The notes: generated by a model not told the origin, from the sequence alone. Counted from the stretch's first letter, positions 11,640 to 21,719 are shown. The stretch: DNA of 64,000 bases from Sphingomonadaceae bacterium (GCA_025056155.1 JANWWL010000009.1:124001-188000), one strand, 5' to 3'. Numbers and translations are program-made.

Positions 11640-12625
11640 GCGTCGTCGTAGATGACTTCGAGCGACGGCCGCGGCCGCCAGTCCCGCCCACGCATGTCGG
11701 CCTGGGTGGCCGGCACGAGCGTCACGTTCCCGCCCGTCTCCTCGGGCTTGAACAGGCCAAGAAGGCCTTCGTGGTCGAGCGGTGTGGGCAGGACGGGCGG
11801 GGCCTTGGCCACGTTCTCGGCCAGTTCGGCGAACAGCGGTCCCCACGGGCCGTCGGGCCGGCCCACGATCTGGTAGTTGGCCGAGCGGCGCCGCAGGTCC
11901 TCGTTGGCGGGGATCGAGGCCAGGACGGGAATGCCGACCGCGCGCGCGAAGGCTTGGGCTTCGCCCGTGCCGTCGTCCTTGTTGATGACCATGCCCGCCA
12001 CCCCGACGTTGCCGCCCAGCTTGCGGAAATACTGGACCGCCCGGCAGACGTTGTTGGCAACGTAGAGCGACTGCAGGTCGTTGGCGCCTACGACGATCAC
12101 CTTCTGGCACATGTCGCGGGCGATCGGCAGGCCGAAGCCACCGCAGACCACGTCGCCCAAGAAGTCGAGGAGCACGAAGTCGAAGCCCCATTCGTGGAAG
12201 CCCAGCTTCTCGAGCAGTTCGAAACCGTGGATGATGCCGCGCCCGCCGCAACCGCGGCCCACCTCGGGCCCACCCAGCTCCATCGCGAACACGCCGTCGC
12301 GAATGAAGCAGACGTCCTCGATCCGCACCTCCTCGCCCGCCAGCTTCTTGCGCGCCGAGGTCTCGATGATGGTGGGGCAGGCCTTCCCCCCGAACAGGAG
12401 CGAGGTGGTGTCCGACTTGGGATCGCAGCCGATGAGCAGCACCCGTCGGCCCTGCTGGGCCATCATGTAGCTCAGGTTCGAGAGCGTGAACGACTTGCCC
12501 GACCCGCCCTTGCCGTAGATGGCGATGATCTGGGTGGCCTTCGTGACCGGGCCCGACGGCACGGGATCGGGTTCGATCGTGGCCTCGGCGCGCAAGGCCT
12601 CGAGACGGGCGGCCTCCTCGAGCAT
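11636..12625 (-). CDS. bchX: Chlorophyllide a reductase iron protein subunit X
   Basis: AIYGKGGSGKSFTLSNLSYMMAQQGRRVLLIGCDPKSDTTSLLFGGKACPTIIE..., NifH-like P-loop. Confidence 0.97.
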   Translation of the reverse strand: MLEEAARLEALRAEATIEPDPVPSGPVTKATQIIAIYGKGGSGKSFTLSNLSYMMAQQGRRVLLIGCDPKSDTTSLLFGGKACPTIIETSARKKLAGEEVRIEDVCFIRDGVFAMELGGPEVGRGCGGRGIIHGFELLEKLGFHEWGFDFVLLDFLGDVVCGGFGLPIARDMCQKVIVVGANDLQSLYVANNVCRAVQYFRKLGGNVGVAGMVINKDDGTGEAQAFARAVGIPVLASIPANEDLRRRSANYQIVGRPDGPWGPLFAELAENVAKAPPVLPTPLDHEGLLGLFKPEETGGNVTLVPATQADMRGRDWRPRPSLEVIYDDA

Positions 12626-12627
12626 CC

Positions 12628-13560
12628 TCAGTGGACCTCCCTCCAGTCCAGCACCATCTTGATGCAGCCCGGATCCTCGAACGCGGTTCGGTAGGCCCGG
12701 TCGGCCTCGGCCGGGTCGGCGCGGTGCGTGACGAGACCATCGAGCGACAACCGGCCCGACCCCGCCATCGCGGCCACCGTGCCAAGCTCGGCCGGAGTGA
12801 ACTCGGCGGCCACGCGCAAGCGCGCCTCGGCCAGAAAGGCCGGCGGGAAGGCGAAGGACAGGCGGTCGTAGAACCCCGCCAGCACGATTTCCCCGCCCCG
12901 CTCGAGCCGGGCGATCAGCGTGTCGAGCAGCCCGGCCGCGCCGCTCGCATCGACGATGCGGCGGTGCCGTCGGCTGTCGTCCTCGGCGGGATCGATCACG
13001 GGATAGTCGAGCGCCCCGCTGCGTCGGGCGGGGTTGGCCTCCCACACGACGGGTTGGGCGCCGCGCAGCCGGCACAGGCGGGCGATCAGCCGCCCCAGGG
13101 CACCATGCCCCACGATCAGGCTGGGCGGCTCGCCCGCGCCCAGCGCATGGAGGGCGGTGGCGGCCAGCGACAGCAGGACGGCCCGTTCGTCCATGCCGTC
13201 GGGCAGCGGGACCACGCGGGCGGCCGGCACCACCACTTGCGCTGCGGTGCCACCGAAGAGCCCCCGCGCATCGCGCCAGCAGGCTGCCCCGGGCACGAAG
13301 ACGAGGCGGCCGAGGAACCCCCGCGCCTCCGGGCCGGCGTCGACGACGCGGCCTACCGACTCGTAGCCCGGCACCAGCGGATAACCGAGGCCAGGGAAGG
13401 GCGGCATGGTGCCCGACCAGAGAAGCCGCTCGGTTCCGGTCGAGATCCCGCTCCACCAGATGTCGACCGTGAGGTCGGAGGGGCCCATGGGCATGAGTTC
13501 CAGCGGCCGGAGCCTCAGCTCTCCGGGGCGTTCCAGCACGACGGCCAGGGCCTCCCGCAT
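12628..13560 (-). CDS. bchC: 3-hydroxyethyl bacteriochlorophyllide a dehydrogenase
   Basis: Zn-alcohol-dehydrogenase-like; WWSGISTGTERLLWSGTMPPFPGLGYPLVPGYESVGRVV; upstream of bchX. Confidence 0.96.
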   Translation of the reverse strand: MREALAVVLERPGELRLRPLELMPMGPSDLTVDIWWSGISTGTERLLWSGTMPPFPGLGYPLVPGYESVGRVVDAGPEARGFLGRLVFVPGAACWRDARGLFGGTAAQVVVPAARVVPLPDGMDERAVLLSLAATALHALGAGEPPSLIVGHGALGRLIARLCRLRGAQPVVWEANPARRSGALDYPVIDPAEDDSRRHRRIVDASGAAGLLDTLIARLERGGEIVLAGFYDRLSFAFPPAFLAEARLRVAAEFTPAELGTVAAMAGSGRLSLDGLVTHRADPAEADRAYRTAFEDPGCIKMVLDWREVH

Positions 13561-13644
13561 CGACGCTGTGCGCCTCCCCGATCGCTCCCGGCTTGAAGGC
13601 CGAGAGTCGAATCCCGGGCGTCACCCTAGCTTCACACCTTAGGC

Positions 13645-13662
13645 TGTCAAGCGGGATTTACA
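13645..13662 (-). promoter_or_regulatory. Candidate PpsR/CrtJ operator upstream of bchC
   Basis: TGT-CAAGCGGGATTT-ACA matches TGT-N12-ACA. On the minus strand it reads TGTAAATCCCGCTTGACA and includes a TTGACA -35-like hexamer. Overlaps the crtF stop codon. Confidence 0.7.
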
Positions 13663-14758
13663 CACGGGGAGAGATGGCCGAAAGGACTCGCGCAATCAGC
13701 GGCAGAGGGACGGCATGCTCGCGCACCCGCACGAACCCGGCCTCGCGCAGCATCCGGGCGAGTTCGGCCTTGGTGCGCGGCCGGCCGCTGCCCATCGCGC
13801 GCAAGTAGAAGCTGAAATAGGCCGCCACGGCCCCCGCTCCGCGCGTGCCGGCCATGGGCTCCACCACCAGCACGCGTCCGCCCGGCACCAGCGCACGACG
13901 CACCTTGCCGAGGAGGGCGGCCGCCACGGCATCCTCGTGGTCGTGCAGGATCCGCACGAGGGTCACGAGGTCAGCACCCGGCGGCAGCGGGTCGACGCGG
14001 AAGTCACCCCCCACCACCCTGATCCGATCACCGACCGCCGGCGCAAGGCGGGACCGGGCCCGGGCCACGACCGGCGGCAGGTCGAACAAGGTGCAGCCGA
14101 GCCGCGGATGGCGGGCGGCGACCGCGGCGACGAACGCGCCGTCTCCGCCCCCCACGTCCAGAAGCTGCCGATGCCGGGCGAAGGGATAGGCGGCCAACGC
14201 CTGCTCGGCCACCAGGGGCTGCGACACGGCCATGAGCTCCGAATAGGGGGCCACGTCGCCTTCGGGCCGGCCGCCGGCATAGACCCAGAAGCGGGCGAGT
14301 TCCCCGCCCCCAGGGGGCCGGCGCAGGAAGGCCACGGGCTCGGCCAGGTCGCGGGCCAGCAACCGGTGGTGTCGCACCATCGCCGGCACCCCCGGATGCG
14401 CCAGCAGTTCGGCCCCCGTCATGCCGAGGGCCACGCGCCCGTCGGCCAGCCCTCGCACCAGCCCCAGACCTTCGGCCGCCACGACGAGGCAGCGCAGGGC
14501 GTCGGGGTCAAGGTCGAGCGCGCTGGCCAAGTCGTCCGGGGCCACGGGCCCTGCCGCCAGCCGCCGAGGCAAATCCAGCTCCACGACGGCCGCCAGCACC
14601 TGGCTCGTGACGGTGGCGGTGGCGAGCTCGAACAAGCGCCGGGCCCGGTGGCGGGCGATCGGGCGGGTGAAGGGCAGGCGCATCGCCCAGCGCTGAAAGC
14701 CCGGGTTGGCCACCCAGCGGTCGCGCCAGGCCCACAGCCGTTCCGCCAGCCGGCTCAT
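13658..14758 (-). CDS. crtF: Demethylspheroidene-type O-methyltransferase
   Basis: SAM methyltransferase with LDVGGGDGAFVAAVAARHP; TKAELARMLREAGFVRVREHAVPLPLIARVL; position next to bchC and crtD. Confidence 0.93.
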   Translation of the reverse strand: MSRLAERLWAWRDRWVANPGFQRWAMRLPFTRPIARHRARRLFELATATVTSQVLAAVVELDLPRRLAAGPVAPDDLASALDLDPDALRCLVVAAEGLGLVRGLADGRVALGMTGAELLAHPGVPAMVRHHRLLARDLAEPVAFLRRPPGGGELARFWVYAGGRPEGDVAPYSELMAVSQPLVAEQALAAYPFARHRQLLDVGGGDGAFVAAVAARHPRLGCTLFDLPPVVARARSRLAPAVGDRIRVVGGDFRVDPLPPGADLVTLVRILHDHEDAVAAALLGKVRRALVPGGRVLVVEPMAGTRGAGAVAAYFSFYLRAMGSGRPRTKAELARMLREAGFVRVREHAVPLPLIARVLSAISPRV

Positions 14759-14826
14759 CCCCCCGCGTCCTTACGGCCCGGCGCCGTCCCGTGTCCAACC
14801 GGGCGGCGGGCTGCTAGGCTGCCTCG

Positions 14827-16398
14827 ATGCACGGACCAAGCCCCGAGCGGGTGGTGGTGATCGGGGCGGGGATCGGCGGGCTCGCCGCCGCGATCCGCCT
14901 GGCCGCCGCCGGCCTGTCGGTCACCGTCGTCGAGCGCGCGCCGTCTTCCGGCGGCAAGATGCGCGAGGTGACGGTGGCCGGCCGCCCCGTCGATTCGGGC
15001 CCCACGGTCCTCACCTGGCGGGCGGTCCTCGACGACCTGTTCGCTGCCGCCGGCGAACGGCTCGAAGATCACCTGACGCTGGTGCCGGCCGAGGTGCTGA
15101 CCCGTCACGCCTGGGCGGATGGCCGACGGCTCGACCTGTTCGCCGACCGGGCGCGCTCGGCCGATGCCATCGCGGCATTCGCCGGGCCGGAGGCCGGGCG
15201 GGACTACCTCGATTTCGCCATCGCCGCGGAGCGGATGTTCCAGACCTTGAAGGCCGCCTACCTGGAACGGACGCAGACGACGGCGCTGGGTCTCACGTGG
15301 CGCCTTGGGCTCCACCGCCTTCCCGATCTTCGGGCGCTCAAGCCGTTCTCCACGCTGTGGGCGGAACTCGGCCGCCGCTTCCGCGATCCTTGCCTGCGCC
15401 AGCTGTTCGCCCGCTACGCCACCTACGCCGGTTGTTCGCCCTTCCGCGCCCCGGCCACCCTCATGCTCATCGCCCATGTCGAGGCCATGGGCGTGTGGCT
15501 GCCGGGGGGAGGCATGCAGTCGGTGGCGCGGGCGCTCGAAGGGCTCGCCCGTCGTCAGGGCGCCCGGTTCCTGATGGGCGATGCCGCGATCCACATCGAG
15601 GTCGAGACGGGCCGAGTGGCGGCCGTCCGCCTGGAGAGCGGGCTCAGGTTGCCGGCCGATCACGTGGTGGCGGCCGTCGATCCCTCGGCCATCGCCTCGG
15701 GGTCGCTGGGTCCTGAGGTGCGTCGAGCGGTCGATCCCCTGCCCGCGGGCGCCCGATCCTTGTCCGCTCTCACCCTGTCGCTCGTCGCCCGGGCCCGGGG
15801 CTTTCCCCTGGTGCGGCACAACGTTTTCTTCGCCGACGACTACGCCTGCGAGTTTCGCGACCTCCACCACGGCCGCCTGCCCCGCCAGCCCACCCTCTAC
15901 GTGTGCGCCCAGGATCGCGGGGCCAGCCTGCATGAGGCAGGCCCGGAGCTGGAGCGCTTCTTGGTCATCGTCAATGCACCGGCCCTGGCCGACGTGGCGC
16001 TGCCCGGCCAAGAGGAGATCGAGCGATGCGTGAGGAAGAGCCTCGATCGGCTGGCGGCCCTGGGCCTCGAGCTGACGCCCGAGCCGCAGGGACTGGTGGT
16101 GACCACGCCGGCGGACTTCGCGCGCCTGTTCCCGGGCAGCGGCGGGGCGATCTATGGCCGGGCGGCGCACGGGCCCACGGGCTCGTTCCGTCGGCCGGGG
16201 GCGCGGTCGCGGTTGGCGGGGCTCTACCTGGCCGGTGGCGGAGTCCATCCGGGTGCGGGCGTGCCAATGGTGGCGCTGTCGGGCCGGCTGGCGGCCGAGG
16301 CCCTGATGGCGGACCGTGCTTCGCAGCGCCGGTTCCACCCGGTGGCTATCTCTGGTGGTACCTCGACGCCCTCAGCGCCGACCGCCGCTTCGGCCTGA
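14827..16398 (+). CDS. crtD: Methoxyneurosporene/hydroxyneurosporene desaturase
   Basis: VVVIGAGIGGLAAAIRLAAAGLSVTVVERAPSSGGKMREV N-terminus and LYLAGGGVHPGAGVPMVALSGRLAAEAL C-terminal FAD motif. The last ~20 codons overlap crtC. Confidence 0.93.
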   Translation: MHGPSPERVVVIGAGIGGLAAAIRLAAAGLSVTVVERAPSSGGKMREVTVAGRPVDSGPTVLTWRAVLDDLFAAAGERLEDHLTLVPAEVLTRHAWADGRRLDLFADRARSADAIAAFAGPEAGRDYLDFAIAAERMFQTLKAAYLERTQTTALGLTWRLGLHRLPDLRALKPFSTLWAELGRRFRDPCLRQLFARYATYAGCSPFRAPATLMLIAHVEAMGVWLPGGGMQSVARALEGLARRQGARFLMGDAAIHIEVETGRVAAVRLESGLRLPADHVVAAVDPSAIASGSLGPEVRRAVDPLPAGARSLSALTLSLVARARGFPLVRHNVFFADDYACEFRDLHHGRLPRQPTLYVCAQDRGASLHEAGPELERFLVIVNAPALADVALPGQEEIERCVRKSLDRLAALGLELTPEPQGLVVTTPADFARLFPGSGGAIYGRAAHGPTGSFRRPGARSRLAGLYLAGGGVHPGAGVPMVALSGRLAAEALMADRASQRRFHPVAISGGTSTPSAPTAASA

Positions 16399-17228
16399 CG
16401 ATCATCGCCTTCATCGGCAGCGTCTTTTCCTCCTGGTACCACTGGGCCGGCCGGGGGGCACCCGAAGATCACGTCGCCCTGAACGTAGCGCTGTATGGCA
16501 GGCGGCCCGGCTGGGCGATGACGGAACGCGGCCGGTCCGCCCTGGTGCGCGGCCCCCAGCAGCTGGCGATCGGCCCCAGTCGCCTCGAGTGGACTGGCGA
16601 GGCCTTGGTGATCGACGTCGCCGAATGGACCTTTCCCTTGCCCAGGCGGCTTCTGGGTCGGGTGCAGGTGCGGCCGCGGGCGCTCGTGCCGCTGGCCCTC
16701 GCCCTCGATCGGGCCGGGCGCCACTGGTGGTCGCCGATCGCCACCCGGGCCCACGTCGAGGTCGAGTTCACCCGGCCGCGGTGGTCGTGGGTCGGGCAAG
16801 GGTATCTCGACTGCAACTGGGGCGACCAGCCGCTCGAGGACGGGTTCGTCGCCTGGCAGTGGTCGCGCGCGCACCTGCGCTGCGACGACCTCGTCTTCTA
16901 CGAGGGCCGATGCCGCGACGGCAGCCCCTTCGCCCACGGCCTGCGCATCGACGCGAAGGGCCGGGCCGAGCCCGCACCCTTACCGCCCGCCGTCACGCTG
17001 CCGCCCACGCGCTGGCGGGTGCCCCGATGCACTCGGGCCGACGGCGGGGGGCCCGTCCACATCCGTCGGACCCTGGAGGACACGCCCTTCTACGCGCGGA
17101 CCGCGCTCGACACTCGGCTGATGGGCGAGCCCGCCGAGGGCATTCACGAGAGCATCCTGCTCGATCGGTTGCGCCAGCCGATCGTGCGCTTGATGTTGCC
17201 CTTCCGCATGCCGCGGCGGCCGCGCTGA
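16308..17228 (+). CDS. crtC: Acyclic carotenoid 1,2-hydratase (hydroxyneurosporene synthase); start unresolved
   Basis: VPPGGYLWWYLDALSADRRFGLTIIAFIGSVFSSWYHWAGRG...DHVALNVALYG...GYLDCNWGDQPLEDGFVAWQWSRAHL. No ATG/GTG/TTG in this frame near the conserved N-terminus, so the start given is approximate. Confidence 0.85.
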   Translation, partial: GGPCFAAPVPPGGYLWWYLDALSADRRFGLTIIAFIGSVFSSWYHWAGRGAPEDHVALNVALYGRRPGWAMTERGRSALVRGPQQLAIGPSRLEWTGEALVIDVAEWTFPLPRRLLGRVQVRPRALVPLALALDRAGRHWWSPIATRAHVEVEFTRPRWSWVGQGYLDCNWGDQPLEDGFVAWQWSRAHLRCDDLVFYEGRCRDGSPFAHGLRIDAKGRAEPAPLPPAVTLPPTRWRVPRCTRADGGGPVHIRRTLEDTPFYARTALDTRLMGEPAEGIHESILLDRLRQPIVRLMLPFRMPRRPR

Positions 17229-17345
17229 CGCGGCCCGCCGCCACGGCAGCTGATCGCGCACGGACCACAGCTGCCAACCGCTCCAGGCCGCTACGGCACC
17301 CGCGACCAGCAACAGTTCGACCAGGGCCAGCGTGCCGGGGCTCAC
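16980..17345 (-). CDS. Small membrane-anchored protein after bchO; 3' part antisense to crtC (real end uncertain)
   Basis: GTG start overlaps the bchO stop (GTGA). VSPGTLALVELLLVAGAVAAWSGWQLWSVRDQLPWRRA has one predicted TM helix. Frame stays open to 16980. Confidence 0.5.
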   Translation of the reverse strand: MSPGTLALVELLLVAGAVAAWSGWQLWSVRDQLPWRRAASARPPRHAEGQHQAHDRLAQPIEQDALVNALGGLAHQPSVERGPRVEGRVLQGPTDVDGPPAVGPSASGHPPARGRQRDGGR

Positions 17346-18235
17346 GCCGGGATGTCCTGGGCCAGCTCGGGCATCACCTCCCGCGCAAAGTCGAGGATGA
17401 TCCCCGCCGTCTCGTCCGGGGCTTCCTCGTGCGCGAGATGGCCCAGTCCCGACATCACGTGCACGCGGGCCTTCGGCACCAGGCGGGCCACTTCGCGGGC
17501 GGTCGAGGCCGGAACGGCGAGATCGTTGCTGCCCGCCACCAGAAGGAGCGGCACGGCGAGCCGCGGCAGGTCGCGTCGAAGTGCCGCGAGGTCCCAGTTG
17601 GCCATCATTTCGAGCGCGGCGGCGACGTGCCGCGGCGACCGGAAGAGCCGCCCGTACAGCCGGGTGCGCTGAGGAGGCAGGCGCGAGCCCGTGGCGCGCG
17701 CGAGGAAGCGGCCCGGGTCGGTCAGGTTCGCCTGCCAGGCGAGCAGGTGGGGTGTCAGCGGATTGAGGAAGAGCAGGCGCGCGAGGCCCGGGAAGAGCTC
17801 GGCCGCGGCACCGGGAAACGGCAACAGGGCGCCGTTGAGCGCGACGATCCCCGCCGGGGCCGCCCGGCCGTCGAGCGTCATGCGCACCGCGATGGCCGCC
17901 CCCGCGGAATGGCCCACGAGCAACCGCGGCGCCACCTCGACGCGGTCGCAGAGCGCCGCGACCACCTCGGCCATCGCCGGCAGCGTGGCGAGCCCTGGAA
18001 GCGGGGTCGAGAAGCCGTGGCCCGGCAGGTCTGGGGCGAGCACGGTGAACTGATGGCTCAGCGCGGGCGCCAGATCCGCCCAGCCGTGCGTGGCCCCCCC
18101 GGTGCCGTGGAGCAGCAGGAGCGGGGGGCCGGCCCCCAGGATCTGCACGTGGAACCGCACCCCGCCGGCCTCCACGAAGTGCGAGGCCGTGCGGTTGGGC
18201 CAGTCGGCTCCGTCGCTCCGCCAGTCGAGCGTCAC
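17342..18235 (-). CDS. bchO: Alpha/beta hydrolase BchO (putative magnesium chelatase accessory protein)
   Basis: GPPLLLLHGTGGATHGWADLAPALS, LLVGHSAGAAIAVRM, GLGHLAHEEAPDETAGIILDF; downstream of bchD with GTGA overlap. Confidence 0.94.
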   Translation of the reverse strand: MTLDWRSDGADWPNRTASHFVEAGGVRFHVQILGAGPPLLLLHGTGGATHGWADLAPALSHQFTVLAPDLPGHGFSTPLPGLATLPAMAEVVAALCDRVEVAPRLLVGHSAGAAIAVRMTLDGRAAPAGIVALNGALLPFPGAAAELFPGLARLLFLNPLTPHLLAWQANLTDPGRFLARATGSRLPPQRTRLYGRLFRSPRHVAAALEMMANWDLAALRRDLPRLAVPLLLVAGSNDLAVPASTAREVARLVPKARVHVMSGLGHLAHEEAPDETAGIILDFAREVMPELAQDIPA

Positions 18236-19914
18236 CCGCGGTCTTCCCGGAGGGCCGCGGCGATCCGGTGGGGTTCCGCCCGTGGCAAGGCCAGATGGCG
18301 CGCCCCCAGGGCCGCCGCCAGTTCGGCGGCCTCGGGCCGCGGGCGGGCCGAGATGTCGATGACCGTGGTGGCCACCCCTTCGGCGCGCAGCAGGGCGGCC
18401 ACCCGCCAGGCATCCGCCCGCGCTGGCTCGCGCCCGGTGCGGCCGTCGAGCGCCACGTTCGCCCGGCCGTCCGTCAGGGCCACCACGAGCGGGGTGCGGC
18501 CGCGGCGGCGTTCGGCCGCGGCCAGCCGCCGCGCGAGCTCGAGGCCCGCGGCCAAGGGCGTGCCGCCGCCTCCGGGCAGCCCCGCGATGGCCCGCCGGGC
18601 TCGGGTCAGCGAGCGGGTGGGGGGCAACAGCAACTGGGCCTCCTGGCCGCGGAAGGCCACGACCGCCACCTCCGTGCGGCGGACGTAGGATTCGGCGAGC
18701 AGCCATTCGGCCGCACCCTTGGCCTCGGCCAGCCGCTCGGCCGCGGCCGAGCCGGAGGCGTCCACCACCAGCACCGCGGTGGTGGCGGCCGGCGGCTCGA
18801 CGCGCTGGATGCGCAAGTCGTCGCGATGAAGGCGAAACCGCAGCGGGGGGCGGGGGGGAGCGCGCAACCGTTGCCACGGGGCTGCGGCCTGCAGCGTGTC
18901 CGACAGCGCCAACCTTCGCCCGTTGCCGGGCAGGCCGGGACGGCTGCCGGCGGGCCGGCCTCTGAGCCCCGCGCGCGCTCGGCCTCTGGCCGGATCTCCG
19001 CCGGCCGACCGCCCCTGGGCCTTGGCCGCAAAGGCCGACAGGAGCCCGGGCGGCAGGGCAGTGGCCACGGCCTCCACCAAGAGATCGGGCAGGGGTCGGC
19101 CCTCCTTGTCCGCGCCGTCGGCCGGCGGTCGGGGCGGTGGGCTCTCCTGAGCGGGTTCGGGTCGGCGCTGCGCCCGCGGCGCCAGCACCAGTCGGGCCAC
19201 CCGCTCGAGATGACCTCGACGCAGGCCACCGCCCCGAGCGGCAAGACGCGCAAGCCTCAAGGCCATCAGGGCGGGCCGCAGGGAAGCGATGCCGCAGGCC
19301 GCCGCGGCCTCGGTCAGCGCGGCTGCCGCTTCCGCCAGGGACACGTCGGGGCCCAGGGCGTCCAGCGCGTCGGGTTCCAGCGGTGCGTTCGCCCGAAATC
19401 CCTCGAGGTCGAGCCACAGGGCCGCACGTTCGGCCAGGATGGCGGGGACGGGCTCGTCCCCCTCCGCCAGAAGGACCAGCCCCAAGCGTGCCGGCCGGCG
19501 GCACGATAGCCCATGCCGTTCCAGGTGGATCGCGCCGGCATCGAGCACCGCGGCCAGAAGCGCCGCGTGGGTCGCGGCCAGACGCTCGGCCATCGGCACC
19601 ACCAGGATCCCGCCGTCGGCCTCGGCGAGCAGTCCGGCGGCCGGTACGGGCCTGCCGGCGGCCAGCGTGGCCTCGAGGTCCAGGCCACCCGTCAGCCGGT
19701 CGGTATCCGACCCCGGCGGCAGCCGACGAAAGGGCGCCCCGGGCGGCAACGTCGCGCGCAGGAGGGCAAGCCACCGGTCGCGCAGCGGCCCGGCCCGCGC
19801 CCGCAGGACCACGGCCTGAAGTCCGTGGGGATCGCGGGCGAACAGGCGGGCGGCCCAGGCGGCGTCGGCCAGCCGGAGGGCGGTCTCGTCTCGCGCGGGG
19901 TTCACGGCCCCCAC
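18232..19914 (-). CDS. bchD: Magnesium chelatase subunit D
   Basis: C-terminal VWA domain ([78 protein letters not shown]); downstream of bchI. Confidence 0.96.
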   Translation of the reverse strand: MGAVNPARDETALRLADAAWAARLFARDPHGLQAVVLRARAGPLRDRWLALLRATLPPGAPFRRLPPGSDTDRLTGGLDLEATLAAGRPVPAAGLLAEADGGILVVPMAERLAATHAALLAAVLDAGAIHLERHGLSCRRPARLGLVLLAEGDEPVPAILAERAALWLDLEGFRANAPLEPDALDALGPDVSLAEAAAALTEAAAACGIASLRPALMALRLARLAARGGGLRRGHLERVARLVLAPRAQRRPEPAQESPPPRPPADGADKEGRPLPDLLVEAVATALPPGLLSAFAAKAQGRSAGGDPARGRARAGLRGRPAGSRPGLPGNGRRLALSDTLQAAAPWQRLRAPPRPPLRFRLHRDDLRIQRVEPPAATTAVLVVDASGSAAAERLAEAKGAAEWLLAESYVRRTEVAVVAFRGQEAQLLLPPTRSLTRARRAIAGLPGGGGTPLAAGLELARRLAAAERRRGRTPLVVALTDGRANVALDGRTGREPARADAWRVAALLRAEGVATTVIDISARPRPEAAELAAALGARHLALPRAEPHRIAAALREDRG

Positions 19915-20993
19915 ACCTCGGCCATCGCCCGCTCGATGCGCGCGGTCGACCCCGTCTCGTCCAGCGGGTTACGCCGCAGCCGGTGGCGAAGGGCCATGGG
20001 CGCCACGGCCTTCAGGTCGGCCATCTGGGCTTCGGGCCGCCGCTCGAGGGCGGCGAGCGCCCGGGCGGCTCGCAGCAGGGTGAGCTCCCCGCGCAATCCG
20101 TCGGTGCCGAGCGCCAGGCACAGGCGGGCGGCCTGGGTCAGCACGTCGTCGGGCACCACAGTCTGCGCCAGGCGCCGGCGCGCCTGGTCGATCCGGCGAG
20201 CGATGCGGCGTTCGGCCGCGGCCTGGGCGGCCACGAAGCCCGCGCGATCCTGGTCGAAGGCGTCGCGTCGGCGGACCACTTCGATCCGTTCGGCAAGTTC
20301 GGTGGGCGTGCGCACCTCCACCGACAGGCCGAACCGGTCCAGGAGCTGGGGCCGCAACTCCCCTTCCTCGGGGTTCCCTGAGCCCACCAGCACGAAGCGG
20401 GCCGGATGCCGCACCGACAGGCCCTCGCGCTCGACGATGTTCTCGCCCGACTGGGCGACGTCGAGCAACAGGTCCACGATGTGGTCGTCCAGCAGGTTGA
20501 TCTCGTCGATGTAGAGGAACCCGCGATGGGCGCGGGCGAGGAGGCCCGGCTCGAACACGCGGGCCCCTTGGGTCAAGGCCGCCTCGAGGTCGAGGGCGCC
20601 CACCACGCGGTCTTCGGTTGCGCCCAGCGGCAGGTCGACGAAGGGGACGGGGGCCTGCACCACCCGCCGGGGCGCCACGGCGCCGCAGCCCGGCACGCAA
20701 CGTTCAGCGTCCTCGGCCGGATCGCAGTTGAAGCGGCAGCCTTCCACCATGGGGATGCGCGGCAACAAGCGCGCAAGACCCCTGACGGCGGTCGACTTGC
20801 CGGTGCCGCGGTCGCCGAAGATCATCACCCCGCCGATCCCCGGATCGACGGCCGCGATCATCAGCGCCCGTTTCATCTCCTCCTGCCCGACGATGGCGGA
20901 GAAGGGGTAGACCGGGGCCATGGGGGCGGGGCGGGGCTCGGCCGCGGCCCTGGGCGCCCCGTCGCGGACGGGAGAGGGGGGAACGCCCGCCAC
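19902..20993 (-). CDS. bchI: Magnesium chelatase ATPase subunit I
   Basis: [52 protein letters not shown]+. Confidence 0.97.
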   Translation of the reverse strand: MAGVPPSPVRDGAPRAAAEPRPAPMAPVYPFSAIVGQEEMKRALMIAAVDPGIGGVMIFGDRGTGKSTAVRGLARLLPRIPMVEGCRFNCDPAEDAERCVPGCGAVAPRRVVQAPVPFVDLPLGATEDRVVGALDLEAALTQGARVFEPGLLARAHRGFLYIDEINLLDDHIVDLLLDVAQSGENIVEREGLSVRHPARFVLVGSGNPEEGELRPQLLDRFGLSVEVRTPTELAERIEVVRRRDAFDQDRAGFVAAQAAAERRIARRIDQARRRLAQTVVPDDVLTQAARLCLALGTDGLRGELTLLRAARALAALERRPEAQMADLKAVAPMALRHRLRRNPLDETGSTARIERAMAEVWGP

Positions 20994-21005
20994 GACGGGC
21001 CCGGT

Positions 21006-21344
21006 TCAGCCGCCCCGGCCGGGGTTGGGCGAGAAGAACTGCTCGAACTTGTTGGGCTTGCCCTTCCACTCGTCGGCGTCTGGGGGGGTGGTGCCCTTCG
21101 TCGTGATGTTGGGCCACACGGCCGAATATTTGGCGTTCAGCTCAACCCACTTTTCGATGCCCGGCTCGGTGTCGGGCATGATGGCCTCGGCCGGGCACTC
21201 GGGCTCGCACACGCCACAGTCGATGCATTCGTTGGGATTGATGACGAGCATCGTTTCGCCCTCGTAGAAGCAGTCCACCGGGCAGACTTCGACACAGTCC
21301 ATGTACTTGCACCGGATGCACGCTTCGGTGACGACGTAGGCCAT
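21006..21344 (-). CDS. fdxA: FdxA-type ferredoxin (3Fe-4S/4Fe-4S)
   Basis: [55 protein letters not shown]... Confidence 0.96.
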   Translation of the reverse strand: MAYVVTEACIRCKYMDCVEVCPVDCFYEGETMLVINPNECIDCGVCEPECPAEAIMPDTEPGIEKWVELNAKYSAVWPNITTKGTTPPDADEWKGKPNKFEQFFSPNPGRGG

Positions 21345-21419
21345 GGGACATCCTCTTGTGGCGGAACGACGAGCCCGACCGCTAGCCAAGCCGACGCGAG
21401 CGCGTCAACGCGTCATTGC

Positions 21420-21716
21420 TCAGGCCGGCTCAAGCCGCGCTTGTTCCTCGCCGAGGAGGGGGGTGTAGAGGCGGCGCGCGTCCTCCGACGGACCGCGGCG
21501 CTCGGCCAAGGCCTCGACCCGCACGGCCACAATGCGGTCGCCGCGCGCGAAGGCGATCACGCTGCCCGGTCGCACCCGCGCGCACGACCGTTCCACCACC
21601 CGCCCGTCGAGCCGGAGGCGCCGGCTTTCGCACAAGTGCTGCGCCTCTCCACGGGTGCGCGCCAGGCGCGCGAACCAGAGCCACTTGTCGAGACGGATGG
21701 CGGGTCCGTGAACCAA
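21420..21716 (-). CDS. RNA-binding S4 domain protein
   Basis: IRLDKWLWFARLARTRGEAQHLCESRRLRLDGRVVER, S4 fold. Confidence 0.93.
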   Translation of the reverse strand: MVHGPAIRLDKWLWFARLARTRGEAQHLCESRRLRLDGRVVERSCARVRPGSVIAFARGDRIVAVRVEALAERRGPSEDARRLYTPLLGEEQARLEPA

Positions 21717-21719
21717 GTC

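Noticed and set aside
13560-13640. Possible tRNA because of 'gagtcgaatcccggg' in the crtF-bchC gap
   Set aside because: No cloverleaf can be formed; no acceptor stem or anticodon arm at proper spacing.
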